A program made the position numbers and the translations under genes. This document shows, in pieces, positions 27,132 to 37,993 of a stretch of 64,000 bases of DNA; within the stretch, counting starts at the first letter, position 1, and each line of letters starts with the position of its first letter. Source of the DNA: Cyanobacteria bacterium FACHB-502 (lineage in GTDB: Bacteria; Cyanobacteriota; Cyanobacteriia; Elainellales; Elainellaceae); assembly GCA_014695325.1 (NCBI GenBank), contig JACJNZ010000071.1, positions 24,115-88,114 of the forward strand, read 5' to 3'. Below the pieces are notes generated by a model. It was not told the origin of the DNA and searched no databases. It worked only from the letters and a program-made list of their open reading frames with translations.

Positions 27132-28397
27132 ATGACAGCAAGACCTTTTCGCGCTGATCTTGATTACGCTGAATCAGCCAGTGTCGTCAACTTTGAAATG
27201 AATGGTGAACACGATGCCTCTGACTTCTCTTTGGAACAGGCAGAAACAGAGCTAGTCAGCCTGGACTTTGAGGATGCAGATCCAAATCAACTTTTGCGAA
27301 ACGCCAACCGACGCACCACTGATCTTGTGCGGCTCTATCTCCAGGAAATCGGGCGGGTGCGGTTGCTGGGACGCGATGAAGAAGTTTCAGAAGCCCAAAG
27401 CGTTCAACGCTATATGCGCCTGGTAGAGCTTCGTAATGAAGCTGCCGAAAAAGGTGATGCAGAGATCCAGCCCTACGTGAAGCTGCTTGACATTCACGAT
27501 CGGCTTGCCTCGCACCTTGGTCATCGTCCTTCCTGGGAACGGTGGGCAGTTGAAGCTGAAACCACCGTTGCTGATCTAAAAATAATGCTGTCCACCGGAA
27601 AGCGTCGCTGGGCAGAGCTGTCGGAAATGACCCCAGCAGAGCTGGACCAAGTTAAAAATGAAGGAACCCGCGCCAAAGATCACATGATCAAGGCGAATTT
27701 GCGTCTGGTTGTCTCGGTTGCCAAGAAGTATCAGAATCGCGGACTTGATTTGCTGGATCTGATCCAGGAAGGAACACTGGGTCTGGAACGTGCCGTCGAG
27801 AAATTTGACCCCACCAAGGGTTATCGATTCAGCACCTATGCGTACTGGTGGATTCGTCAGGGCATTACCCGCGCGATCGCCACTCAAAGCCGCACAATCC
27901 GCCTGCCCGTTCACATCACCGAGAAGCTCAACAAAATCAAGAAGGCGCAGCGCAAGATTTCCCAGGAAAAAGGCAGAACTGCCTCAATGGAGGACATCGC
28001 CGCCGAACTGGAAATGTCGCCTAGCCAGGTGCGAGAAGTGCTGCTGCGCGTACCCCGTGCCGTTTCGCTGGAAACCAAGGTGGGCAAAGAGCGGGATACG
28101 GAGCTGGGCGAACTGCTGGACGATCGCGACGGTGTAACTCCTGAGGAGCTGCTGATGCGCGAGGCACTCCACCGAGATCTTCAACAGCTCCTCACCGACC
28201 TCACTACTCGCGAACGCGATGTGATCCAAATGCGGTTTGGCTTGGGCAACGGTCAACCCTATTCACTGGCAGAAATTGGACGGGCACTCGATCTCTCTCG
28301 TGAACGCGTTCGCCAGATTGAAGCCAAGGCACTGCAAAAGCTCAGACAGCCAAAGCGACGCAACCGCGTCCGGGACTATCTAGAATCACTCAGCTAG
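27132..28397 (+). CDS. sigC: Group 2 RNA polymerase sigma factor, SigC type
   Basis: 421 residues. Region 1.2 (TDLVRLYLQEIGRVRLL), region 2 (IKANLRLVVSVAKKYQNR to YAYWWIRQGITRAI), region 3 and region 4 with the helix-turn-helix LAEIGRALDLSRERVRQIEA are all present. A spacer between 1.2 and 2.1 containing SHLGHRPSWERWA is characteristic of cyanobacterial SigC rather than SigA or SigB/D/E. It directs RNA polymerase to sigma-70-like promoters; SigC in model species is linked to heat, carbon and nitrogen responses. A terminator follows at 28478. Confidence 0.88.
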   Translation: MTARPFRADLDYAESASVVNFEMNGEHDASDFSLEQAETELVSLDFEDADPNQLLRNANRRTTDLVRLYLQEIGRVRLLGRDEEVSEAQSVQRYMRLVELRNEAAEKGDAEIQPYVKLLDIHDRLASHLGHRPSWERWAVEAETTVADLKIMLSTGKRRWAELSEMTPAELDQVKNEGTRAKDHMIKANLRLVVSVAKKYQNRGLDLLDLIQEGTLGLERAVEKFDPTKGYRFSTYAYWWIRQGITRAIATQSRTIRLPVHITEKLNKIKKAQRKISQEKGRTASMEDIAAELEMSPSQVREVLLRVPRAVSLETKVGKERDTELGELLDDRDGVTPEELLMREALHRDLQQLLTDLTTRERDVIQMRFGLGNGQPYSLAEIGRALDLSRERVRQIEAKALQKLRQPKRRNRVRDYLESLS

Positions 28398-28477
28398 TTC
28401 AACCAGCGAGTTCAATCCACTTGCAAAAACTGATTCTTCATCATAACGATTCGCCTAAAAAACGATGAGTGCTAGGA

Positions 28478-28506
28478 ACTGGGCTAATCCCCGGTTCTTT
28501 TTATTT
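28478..28506 (+). terminator. Rho-independent terminator after sigC
   Basis: The stem GAACTGGG pairs with CCCCGGTTC (one G-T pair) around a short loop and is followed by a T-rich run. It lies between the sigC stop and the SWIM gene start. Confidence 0.75.
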
Positions 28507-28521
28507 GTTTATACTGATTGC

Positions 28522-29352
28522 ATGACTTACGATACACAGGCAAGCCGGGAATGGTGGGCACAACGCTGGATCGATGTGCTGGAGTCATTTGGCTGGGTGC
28601 GACGACTCGCCCGTGCCCGAAACTATGCGCGGGAAGGCAATGTGCTGAAAATTGAGTATCAGGGAGCCAAAGTCTCTGCACTCGTCCAGGGCACCGCACC
28701 CGAACCCTACAAAGTTAGCCTTTCCCTCGACCCATTTAACGATGAGCAGTGGCAGTATGTGATCGAGTCGATGGCAGAACGCGCCATTTTCTCAGCCAAG
28801 CTGCTGGCGGGCGAGATGCCGCAAAATATCGAAGAAGTGTTTACAGCGAACGGGCTGAGCCTGTTTCCGCTCACAAAGTTTGACATCCACAGCCGCTGTT
28901 CCTGTCCTGATCCGGCGAATCCCTGCAAGCATATTGGCGCACTTTACTATGTGCTGGGCGATCGCTTTAGCGAAGATCCGTTTGTGCTGTTTCAGCTTCG
29001 GGGACGCACTAAGGAGCAGATCATTACCGCTCTGCGGGAAATGCGAAGCGCGAAGACCGAAGGCGAATCTGACCTACCCCCGATCGAGACCGCTTCAACA
29101 AATCAAATTTCCCTCGATCGCTTCTGGCAGTACGATCAGCAGCTTGAGCCGTCTCTTGTCGTGATTGCGCCGCCGCCCAGCAGCGAAACGGTTCTGGATA
29201 TTTTAGGAACGTTGCCCCTGAAATCTGACACGCCAGGCAATCAGGCGATCGTCTCAGCCCAGCACGTTCAGGAATATCTCAAATCCCTCTATGCCCAGGT
29301 GAGCCAGCAAGCGGTCCTCGCTGCGATGTCTACCGGAAATCAGGACAACTAA
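28522..29352 (+). CDS. SWIM zinc-finger protein
   Basis: 276 residues from the ATG at 28522. The SWIM motif CxCxnCxH is seen as CSCPDPANPCKH (about residues 131-142). The N-terminal part (WWAQRWIDVLESFGW, then LARARNYAREGNVL) matches the bacterial SWIM proteins that are usually encoded next to an SNF2-family helicase. No helicase is adjacent here. SWIM domains bind nucleic acid or protein. The frame extends upstream into the terminator, which argues for the ATG chosen. Confidence 0.88.
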   Translation: MTYDTQASREWWAQRWIDVLESFGWVRRLARARNYAREGNVLKIEYQGAKVSALVQGTAPEPYKVSLSLDPFNDEQWQYVIESMAERAIFSAKLLAGEMPQNIEEVFTANGLSLFPLTKFDIHSRCSCPDPANPCKHIGALYYVLGDRFSEDPFVLFQLRGRTKEQIITALREMRSAKTEGESDLPPIETASTNQISLDRFWQYDQQLEPSLVVIAPPPSSETVLDILGTLPLKSDTPGNQAIVSAQHVQEYLKSLYAQVSQQAVLAAMSTGNQDN

Positions 29353-29454
29353 TGCAGCTAGTTTTCAGCAATTGCTGGAAATAAGGCGATGCAAAGCAGT
29401 TCCCCTACGGGGTAATCGAGAAGCAATTCGAGAAAAATAGGATTGCCCAAATTA

Positions 29455-29640
29455 CTATTGCCCAAATTCTAATCGGGCTTGCTCGACCAATTCTGGTGTC
29501 ACCGTGTCTAGTTCTGCTTCACGGGCGAGGGCTTCAATGCGCTGTCTTGCCTGCGATCGGACGAAGAAAGGGATGTTTTTTAGCTTCGCTTCGGCTTCGG
29601 CAGTCCAAGTGGGGGAGTCGGAGAAGTGGGGGGTTGACAT
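29455..29640 (-). CDS. PCP_red-domain mini-protein
   Basis: 61 residues. It matches the small domain found at the C-terminus of ChlB (protochlorophyllide reductase 57-kDa subunit family): [20 protein letters not shown], then a helical part with [20 protein letters not shown]. The freestanding form is common in cyanobacteria. Its role is unknown; a link to tetrapyrrole or iron-sulphur metabolism is inference. The last codons overlap a duplicated ATTGCCCAAATT. Confidence 0.82.
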   Translation of the reverse strand: MSTPHFSDSPTWTAEAEAKLKNIPFFVRSQARQRIEALAREAELDTVTPELVEQARLEFGQ

Positions 29641-30110
29641 GATGAGGAGATGGGGGATGAGGAGATGAAGGGGAGGCTGTTAGACGTGCTTGCAGAGTGG
29701 GAGAGAGATAGGGGCTTGAGTTCAATTTTGTCTTGAATTTAGAACTCTCGAGCTGCTCTGGAAACAGATCAACATAATGGAATTATAGATAAGCTATTAT
29801 CTATAGCTGAAGCAGCATTCTTTCACTTCGATAGTCGCTTGCCATTAATCTACTTGCCATTCGATCACCTCTTTCAGTTTGCCTTGCTTACAGTTTGCCT
29901 TGTTCAACGATTGCTGTGTCAGGGTTTACCTCAGTCGTAGCCCAGTATCTAGACACGAATTTGTTTTCATTACAAGTTCTTACTGCAAGGTTTCGTTGCA
30001 AGGTTTCATTGCAAACCGATCGCGCAGGTCTACAGCATGTTTAGCGCAGGTTTAGCCTGTTTACTCAAACCTTGATTTACGCTAGCCCGATTCAAAAGGA
30101 GTTAGTTGCT
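29641..30110. other. 470-bp divergent intergenic region
   Basis: Lies between the PCP_red gene (minus) and the sugar dehydrogenase (plus). It holds a perfect AT-rich inverted repeat at 29784 and short direct duplications such as GCAAGGTTTC twice near 29993. No gene is seen. Confidence 0.6.
29784..29805. promoter_or_regulatory. Perfect inverted repeat, possible operator
   Basis: TATAGATAA and TTATCTATA are exact inverted copies separated by GCTA. There is no T-run, so this is more likely a protein-binding site than a terminator. It lies about 145 bp upstream of the PCP_red start and 305 bp upstream of the dehydrogenase start. Confidence 0.45.
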
Positions 30111-31424
30111 ATGCTTCACCGGATTCAACCCAAAATTCAGAATCGTTTGCAGCTTGTGCAGCGATCGTTCAAGACTGCCTTTGCCAGGGGCATATTACTC
30201 TTTGTAGTTGCGGGCTGTGCTGTGCCTCAAATTTCATCGGCTCCTTCCACGAGTTCTCCGGCAACGGGCACTAGTTCTGAGCCGGCTACTGCCACAAAAG
30301 AGAACAATCAGACTGGAGGATCTAATCAAACGATCGCTCAGGCTCCTGCTTCTGGTGCAGCGCAACGCTATCGACAAACGGTTGTTCTAGACGGGCTAGA
30401 GCATCCCTGGAGTATGGCATGGCTTCCCGATGGGGCAATGCTGGTGACAGAGCGACCGGGGCGGCTGCGAATTGTGCGCAATGATGTGCTTGATCCAACG
30501 CCGATCGCCGGAGTACCACCCGTGTTTGCATCGGGGCAGGGCGGATTGATGGAGGTGTCGCTTCACCCGCAGTTTGCCCAAAATCGGTTTGTTTACCTGA
30601 CTTATTCTCACGGCAATGCCTCCGCCAATCAAACCCGTGTAGCGCGTGGTGTGCTGGAGGGTCAAACCTTGCGCGATGTGCAGACCATTTTTGAAGCGGC
30701 TCCGCAAAAGTCGAGCACGCAGCATTTTGGCTCCCGGATTCAATGGCTCCCCGATGGAACGATGCTGGTGTCGATCGGTGATGGCGGCAACCCACCTGTT
30801 TCGCTTAACGGCGATCTAATTCGCAGGCAGGCACAAAATTTGCAAAGCCGTCTTGGTAAGATTGTGCGGCTCAACGATGACGGCTCGATTCCTGCTAATA
30901 ATCCGTTTGCATCGAATGCCAATGCTGATCCGGCAATCTGGAGCTACGGACACCGCAATATTCAGGGGCTGACCCTTAATCCGGCAACGGGGCAAGTTTG
31001 GGCAACGGAACACGGGGCACGGGGCGGCGATGAGCTAAATCAAATGCAGGCAGGCAATAACTATGGGTGGCCCCTGGTCACTTACAGCCGGGAATATTCA
31101 GGCGGCGAAATTTCCTCAGAACGATCGCGCCCCGGATTAATCGACCCCAAAACGGTCTGGCAATCTGGCATTGCACCCTCTGGTCTGACCTTTTACACGG
31201 GCGATCGACTCTCTGGCTGGAAGGGCGATTTGTTTGCCGGAGGACTGGTGGGACAGGCAATCCAGCGCATTGATCTCGATGCTTCAGGAAACGTGGTGGG
31301 TCAACAGACGATCGCCATCAATCAGCGCGTGCGGGATGTGCGTCAGGGTCCAGATGGCTTGCTATATGTTTTAACGGATGAATCTAACGGACAGATGATT
31401 CGCATTGAGCCTGTTGCTCCCTAG
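30111..31424 (+). CDS. PQQ-type sugar dehydrogenase (Gdh/YliI-like), lipoprotein
   Basis: 437 residues from the ATG at 30111, which has AAAGGAG upstream. The N-terminus has a lipobox (LLFVVAGC), then a low-complexity Ser/Thr/Ala linker, then a six-bladed beta-propeller of the soluble glucose/aldose dehydrogenase family (LEHPWSMAWLPDGAMLVTER; GQGGLMEVSLHPQF; YGHRNIQGLTLNP; EHGARGGDELN). It should oxidise aldose sugars in the periplasm using PQQ; PQQ is probably scavenged, as no pqq gene is seen. The UbiA-like gene follows 30 bp downstream. Confidence 0.9.
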   Translation: MLHRIQPKIQNRLQLVQRSFKTAFARGILLFVVAGCAVPQISSAPSTSSPATGTSSEPATATKENNQTGGSNQTIAQAPASGAAQRYRQTVVLDGLEHPWSMAWLPDGAMLVTERPGRLRIVRNDVLDPTPIAGVPPVFASGQGGLMEVSLHPQFAQNRFVYLTYSHGNASANQTRVARGVLEGQTLRDVQTIFEAAPQKSSTQHFGSRIQWLPDGTMLVSIGDGGNPPVSLNGDLIRRQAQNLQSRLGKIVRLNDDGSIPANNPFASNANADPAIWSYGHRNIQGLTLNPATGQVWATEHGARGGDELNQMQAGNNYGWPLVTYSREYSGGEISSERSRPGLIDPKTVWQSGIAPSGLTFYTGDRLSGWKGDLFAGGLVGQAIQRIDLDASGNVVGQQTIAINQRVRDVRQGPDGLLYVLTDESNGQMIRIEPVAP

Positions 31425-31454
31425 CATCAAGATAATTCTGCTCTTGATTGGCTG

Positions 31455-32381
31455 ATGCAAAAAGTTCGTTTATTTCTGTTCGAGTCGGTGCTTGAGCCTG
31501 CTCGACCGCGCTGGGTTTATCCGTTGGTGCTCAGATGCCTGCATTTTCTGATCGATTCCAGCCTGTGGACAGCTGCCGCGCTTGCTTCTCTAGTGTTTTT
31601 TGTTCAGCAGACTTTGCGCCTGCCTCCCGGCACTCTCCCGATCGCCCTCATTTTCTGTGCCGCGCTAACGTTTTATAACCTCGATCGCTTTGCCGATGCG
31701 ATGATGCCGGACCGTTCGAATGAGCAGCTTCCGGCTTTTCATCGTAGTCCGGCGATTGTGCTGCTGATGCTGGGGGCGGGGGTGGCGACAGTTGTTTTGC
31801 TGGTTCAAGCTCCGATCGCCGTGCAAAAGGTCAGCATTGTGGGATTCATTGCGCTAGCGTATGGCATTCCTTTGTTTCCACGACAGCTTTCGCATCGGCA
31901 CGATCGACAAACGCGCTGGCATCGCATCAAAGATATTCCCGGTGCAAAAGCCTGGATCGTCTGCGCCACGATCGCTTACGCACTGACTGCCATTCCGCTT
32001 GCCTATGCAAATCAGCCATTTACCCCTGCTGCCGTTCTCACAGCCGTCTTTCTGCTGATGGTGACGGGTTCCAATGCCCATGTGTTTGACATTCGTGACC
32101 TGAATGACGATCGCAAACAGGGCGTACCCACTCTACCTGTTTTGGTGGGTATCCCCTCAACCCGAATTCTGTTAACTGGATTCAATGCGGTTGGACTCGC
32201 TGGATTGCTGGGTGGCTGGATTAACGGTTGGAACATTCCCTCAGTTGCAATTGTGCTGCCGATGCTGCTGCTGACGCTGGCTTGTGTCTGGACATTAACC
32301 CCAGAAACGGAGCGATCGATTTACAACGTTTGGGTCGATGGGCTGCTGTTTTTACCCGCTCTGGGAGTTGGGCTAATGTGA
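31455..32381 (+). CDS. UbiA-like integral membrane protein
   Basis: 308 residues with about eight membrane segments. The first polar motif (FYNLDRFADAMMPDR) and the second (DIRDLNDDRKQGVPTLP) resemble the two Asp-rich motifs of UbiA prenyltransferases, the second especially. The first motif is degenerate. It could prenylate an unknown acceptor, or be an inactive relative. It follows the sugar dehydrogenase and may share its transcript. Confidence 0.65.
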   Translation: MQKVRLFLFESVLEPARPRWVYPLVLRCLHFLIDSSLWTAAALASLVFFVQQTLRLPPGTLPIALIFCAALTFYNLDRFADAMMPDRSNEQLPAFHRSPAIVLLMLGAGVATVVLLVQAPIAVQKVSIVGFIALAYGIPLFPRQLSHRHDRQTRWHRIKDIPGAKAWIVCATIAYALTAIPLAYANQPFTPAAVLTAVFLLMVTGSNAHVFDIRDLNDDRKQGVPTLPVLVGIPSTRILLTGFNAVGLAGLLGGWINGWNIPSVAIVLPMLLLTLACVWTLTPETERSIYNVWVDGLLFLPALGVGLM

Positions 32382-32532
32382 ACAAAGCAGCCTCTTAATG
32401 GGACTAAGCAAATGCTTAAAAAGCCCTAATAATCGATCAGTTTTGCGACGCGATCGAGGATGCCATGCTGCAATTGCACAGTCTTCAGCTTCGTACAGCA
32501 GTTTGGGGTACATCAGGGGTACATCAGGAGCT

Positions 32533-32565
32533 AAAAAAATCCCCACGCCGATATCAGCGCAGGGA
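32533..32565 (-). terminator. Putative terminator of chlN
   Basis: On the minus strand an imperfect GC-rich hairpin (TCCCTGCGC with GGCGTGGGGA) is followed by seven T. It lies 27 bp after the chlN stop. Confidence 0.6.
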
Positions 32566-32591
32566 ACAGAAATCAAGAACAGGAGAAGATT

Positions 32592-34112
<1,521 letters not shown>

Positions 34113-34556
34113 CTAGTTCGTTCGCTCATACCTCAGGTTGGGGTTTGGTCCTACTCCTTCACAGGCATCGTCTGGCTGGGCAGGAGCAGGGCGATCGATC
34201 GCGTTCTGAGGGATAGGAGAGAAATTGACCACATCGGTCTGGCTGGGGAGCAGTCGGATCGGCTGGGCGGGGATGTAAGCAGCTTCAAGTTCTTCCAATG
34301 CCTCATCGGGGTTGAAGTTCAAACCCAGGGCAATCACAATGCGATCGGGATTGCTGCTGAGATCCACAATCAGCGGAAGCAGCTCAAGCAGATCGGGTTC
34401 GAGCGTTGCCAGGGTTGCCAGAATAAAGCTTGAAGAAGGACGACGCTGACCTTCACAGTTGACCCAAACGCCCAGTTTTACCAGCCAGTCTCGATGGGTG
34501 CGGTAGTAGCTGAGCCACAGAGTTTTGAGGGATTTGCGGAGATGTTCAGTATTCAC
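34113..34556 (-). CDS. DUF5331-like protein in the chlL-chlN interval
   Basis: 147 residues with a GTG start at 34556. The protein opens with a helical segment (LRKSLKTLWLSYYRTHRDWL) followed by a Leu-rich part (LATLEPDLLELLPLIVDLS) and a disordered Pro/Gln tail. Small proteins of this kind are found between chlL and chlN in many cyanobacteria, and I believe this is the family called DUF5331. The position suggests a role in DPOR expression or assembly, but no activity is known. Confidence 0.75.
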   Translation of the reverse strand: MNTEHLRKSLKTLWLSYYRTHRDWLVKLGVWVNCEGQRRPSSSFILATLATLEPDLLELLPLIVDLSSNPDRIVIALGLNFNPDEALEELEAAYIPAQPIRLLPSQTDVVNFSPIPQNAIDRPAPAQPDDACEGVGPNPNLRYERTN

Positions 34557-34719
34557 GGAATTTATCGTGCTGGATGCAAAAGACGATCGCTAAATTTTGC
34601 AGAAATAGTGCAAAAAATTATGCAAACCCACTCATACCGTAAAATGGCGACGCATCACCCAAAGAAACAAGGGATTTTCAGCTTTTGTTGCGATCGAGAT
34701 TTGCTGCTCCGCACTCACA

Positions 34720-35583
34720 CTAAACCATCATCAGATCCAGTTCTTCCTCGGCCTTGGGCTGATGCTTGGTGGGATTGAGATAGAAATCAGACAGCAGGGT
34801 AAACAGTTCGCGATCGGGGGCATCCTTAGGCACCACGCCTTCGGGACGCGCCAGAATTTGATCGGCAATATTGAGGTAATAGTCGCAGACATAGTTCAGC
34901 GAGGGGTCGGATTCCGCCATTTCAAACAGCGTTTTGCCCTTCACCCGCGACACCCGAATATCTTCGATCAGGGGCAGAATTTCCAGCACGGGCATTGGCA
35001 CAGAATCCACATACTTATCGATCAGATCCCGCTTGGAAGTCCGGTTGCCAATCAGTCCTGCTAGGCGGAGGGGATGGGTTCTGGCTTTTTCTCGCACCGA
35101 AGCTGCAATCCGGTTGGCTGCAAACAGCGCATCGAAACCGTTATCGGTAACGATCATGCAGTAGTCGGCATAGTTCAGCGGAGCCGCAAAACCACCGCAA
35201 ACCACGTCGCCCAGCACGTCAAACAAAATCACGTCATATTCGTCAAAGGCGTTGAGTTCCTTCAGCAGCTTCACCGTTTCGCCCACTACATAGCCGCCAC
35301 AGCCTGCTCCTGCCGGAGGACCACCCGCTTCAACACAATCTACGCCGCCATAGCCCTTGTAAATCACATCTTCGGGCCACACATCTTCGTAGTGGTAGTC
35401 CTTTTCCTGGAGCGTATCGATGATCGTGGGAATCAGGAACCCAGTTAGAGTAAAAGTACTGTCATGTTTTGGGTCGCAGCCGATTTGCAGCACTCTCTTT
35501 CCGCGACGCGCCAGCGCAACTGAGATATTGCAGCTTGTCGTCGATTTGCCAATTCCGCCTTTGCCGTAAACCGCTAATTTCAC
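34720..35583 (-). CDS. chlL: Light-independent protochlorophyllide reductase ATP-binding protein ChlL
   Basis: 287 residues starting at the GTG at 35583, preceded by AGGAGAG; the family begins with [14 protein letters not shown], so the upstream in-frame codons are excluded. It is the NifH-like reductase of DPOR, a homodimer with one 4Fe-4S cluster held by cysteines in [11 protein letters not shown] and [12 protein letters not shown]. It passes electrons to ChlN-ChlB with ATP hydrolysis. Switch regions look intact. Followed by the DUF5331-like gene and chlN on the same strand. Confidence 0.97.
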   Translation of the reverse strand: MKLAVYGKGGIGKSTTSCNISVALARRGKRVLQIGCDPKHDSTFTLTGFLIPTIIDTLQEKDYHYEDVWPEDVIYKGYGGVDCVEAGGPPAGAGCGGYVVGETVKLLKELNAFDEYDVILFDVLGDVVCGGFAAPLNYADYCMIVTDNGFDALFAANRIAASVREKARTHPLRLAGLIGNRTSKRDLIDKYVDSVPMPVLEILPLIEDIRVSRVKGKTLFEMAESDPSLNYVCDYYLNIADQILARPEGVVPKDAPDRELFTLLSDFYLNPTKHQPKAEEELDLMMV

Positions 35584-36820
35584 GCTAAATCTCTCCTGTC
35601 TGTAAGTCTTTTTACCCAATACGCAACGCGGCTTTTCGCGTCGTTTCTGGTGTTTCTGTGGCGATCGAATCTCTGTCTAAGTCTCTGTCTAAAAAATCCT
35701 TGCTAAAAATCCTTGGAATTTAGAGATGGGTCGCATCAGACAAGCAACACGACCCGGAGCCTCAACCTCAAAACCTTGTCTGGTTCATAACTGCATTATT
35801 GTTCACTTTCCCAAACAGTAAAAGGGACTTTGAAAACAGAAGGGGGTTTAATTCTACCTAAGAAGAAGCTATCCGTAGTTTAGATGAGCTGCTTTAGTCT
35901 AAATCTGAACTAATCAAGAAAATAATGCCACGCTCGATTTGTAATAACTCCTTACGTTAATACAGAACAAAAGACAAACGTTGCGCTGCGCTTTTCCGAG
36001 TTCTATCTGGCAAATGCTGTTTAGCTCTAGGGCGATCGCTGGGTTGCTTTACTTCTGAAGGGTGGTTGCCTGAATCGTCGCTGAAAGGTGGATGGGTGAG
36101 GGTCTTAAATCCTGGAGATTCCCCTGAGAGTCGCTTTCAATAAGGGGAAGCAAGCCTGTTTAAGAGCACTTCTGGAGCAGTCGATAAGGTTTAGCAGCTC
36201 AAAGTCCCCTTTTTGAAGAGGAGTTTAGGGGAACCTCCAATCCTTCGCCGTTCGCCAGGTACTTCAACAAACATGCTTGAACTTCCGGGCTGACCAAGAT
36301 CAAGTAAAACCCTTTTTCCTTCCAACCCTCGCCGCTTTGTAAAAAATGATAAATTTTCCAGAATCAACCGCTTTAATCCAGGTTGATTAACCTCGCTCAA
36401 AGGGTTGAAAAATGGCTCTACTTGTGCGTTGCGGTAGACATTCTGCGCTTTTCTAAGTTAAAGTTGTAGTGAGTTCGATTTAGGAATTGGGTGCTTAAGT
36501 TGCTTTACTGTGCTGATGCTCCTACTGATTCACCCGTGAGCCTCACCCCATGAGTACAATATGAGTGAATGCCGAGGGTATTGCAGACTGAGATTAGGCT
36601 TGACCAATGCCATGTTTTCAGCGTGGACTTAAGCATCACGAACGAGACGCTGCCTAGAAAACCCTGTTTCTGCCCGCTTGCTCAACTGTTTTCCTTGCAT
36701 CGCCACTCATCGTTCAATCGGATTTAGCATCAAAATTGTCAAAATATTGCCAGTACGAAATTCAGTACGAAATAAAAACAGGGTTATTCAATCCATTATT
36801 AAGCTGTAGGGAAGGGAGTT
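35584..36820. other. 1.24-kb intergenic region between chlL and a Fur-family gene
   Basis: Divergent gap much larger than usual here. The first part must contain the chlL promoter and leader. Around 36100-36245 there are G/C-tract motifs (TCCCCTGAGAG, CAAAGTCCCC, TTTAGGGGAACCTCC) related to the dispersed repeats of this window. A 69-codon frame on the minus strand at 36191-36400 has no recognisable features. The part at 36450-36720 has no open frame and could hold a non-coding RNA, but I recognise none. Confidence 0.5.
36751..36774. promoter_or_regulatory. 12-bp direct repeat upstream of the Fur-family gene
   Basis: CAGTACGAAATT is followed directly by CAGTACGAAATA, 46 bp before the start codon. 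It could be a tandem operator, for example for autoregulation, or one more short duplication of the kind common here. Confidence 0.4.
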
Positions 36821-37282
36821 ATGGAGACAGGAGCAGCATCAGTTAAAAAACCAATTCGATCGCTCGAAGAAGCTCTAGATCACTGTCAATCGCTCGGAAT
36901 GCGTCTGAGCAAGCAGCGTCGCTTCATTCTAGAACTGCTGTGGCAGGCAAAAGAGCATCTCTCAGCGCGAGAAATTTACGATCGACTGAATCAGCAGGGC
37001 AAAGAAATTGGGCATACCTCGGTGTATCAAAACCTGGAGGCACTGTCAGAGCAGGGCGTGATCGAGTGCATTGAGCGATCGGATGGTCGGCTCTATGGCA
37101 ACATTAGCGATCCGCACAGTCATGTGAACTGCATTGATACCAATCAGATTATGGATGTTCACATCGAGCTACCCGAAGAGCTGCTGCGCCAAGTGGAGGC
37201 ACAAACGGGCGTTCGCATTCTGAACTATAAGATCGACTTTTTTGGTTATCGGCAGGCCGAGCAAGTCGCCGCAGCAGATTAG
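36821..37282 (+). CDS. Fur-family transcriptional regulator (PerR/FurC-like)
   Basis: 153 residues; the ATG at 36821 follows GGGAAGGGAG. The winged-helix part (RLSKQRRFILELLWQAKEHL, then HTSVYQNLEALSEQGVIE) and the dimer part with DPHSHVNCIDTNQIMDV are typical of the family. It lacks the C-terminal CxxC zinc motifs of Fur/Zur, leaving one Cys after the HSH motif. That pattern fits the cyanobacterial PerR/FurC group, which senses peroxide or binds a metal differently, but the subgroup is tentative. A direct repeat upstream may be its operator. Confidence 0.85.
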   Translation: METGAASVKKPIRSLEEALDHCQSLGMRLSKQRRFILELLWQAKEHLSAREIYDRLNQQGKEIGHTSVYQNLEALSEQGVIECIERSDGRLYGNISDPHSHVNCIDTNQIMDVHIELPEELLRQVEAQTGVRILNYKIDFFGYRQAEQVAAAD

Positions 37283-37486
37283 TTCCGAGAGTTTATCTCC
37301 ATTGAGGAAAACTCTTTGCGTCCGAATCTTCAGAAAAGAACGAGTTTTCGTAGCAATTTCAGTTTTATGAGCTAGACAGTTTTATGGTTAGACAAACGGG
37401 GAGGGTTAACCTCCCTTTTTTCTTGTCTGTTTTTTTCTTATCTGTTTTTTCCTGTTTGCAAAGCGATCGCCCAATTTCACTCCAGG

Positions 37487-37993
37487 TTAACCGCGATGCA
37501 ACACCTCTTCCTGCACCATTTCCTGAACCAAGGACAGTCCTTGCTGCGAGACAGGCTGGTTAAACAGCACCATTGTCGTGGTCTGGTTTTCCTCGAAGCC
37601 GATGCGCTCGTAAAACTTCTGCTGATTTGTGGTCATCAGATACACCCGCTCGGCGCGATTCAGATGAGGGTGCATCAACAGCGTTTCGACCAGTTTCCGT
37701 CCCAGTCCTAATCCCTGATAATCTGGGTGAACAACCACATCCCAAATAGTGGCGCGATAAATTCCATCCGAAGTTGCCCGTGCAAAACCAATCAGTCGAT
37801 CGCCGTCCCAAGCAGTCACAATTGGTCTACTATTTTGCAGGGCGATCGTCCAGTCTTCAAGTTTGCGATCCTGTGCCCAGAATGCCGTAATTTGAAAGAG
37901 TGCTTGCAGTTCTTCAAGATCAATTTGGCGAGACCCTGTTCCCACTGCAAAGCCTTCGTGAATACTGAACTGAACGTGACGGCAATCGTGCAT
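37487..37993 (-). CDS. GNAT-family N-acetyltransferase
   Basis: 168 residues from the ATG at 37993, which follows GGAGGAAGAGGGA; the frame runs on to 38083 without an RBS. GNAT motif A is IWDVVVHPDYQGLGLGRKLV, and the C-terminal part contains FYERIGFEEN. It transfers an acetyl group from acetyl-CoA to an unknown amine. It is convergent with the Fur-family gene. Confidence 0.9.
   Translation of the reverse strand: MHDCRHVQFSIHEGFAVGTGSRQIDLEELQALFQITAFWAQDRKLEDWTIALQNSRPIVTAWDGDRLIGFARATSDGIYRATIWDVVVHPDYQGLGLGRKLVETLLMHPHLNRAERVYLMTTNQQKFYERIGFEENQTTTMVLFNQPVSQQGLSLVQEMVQEEVLHRG

Noticed and set aside
36191..36400. 69-codon minus-strand frame upstream of the Fur-family gene
   Set aside because: It overlaps repeat-like G/C tracts and has no recognised features.
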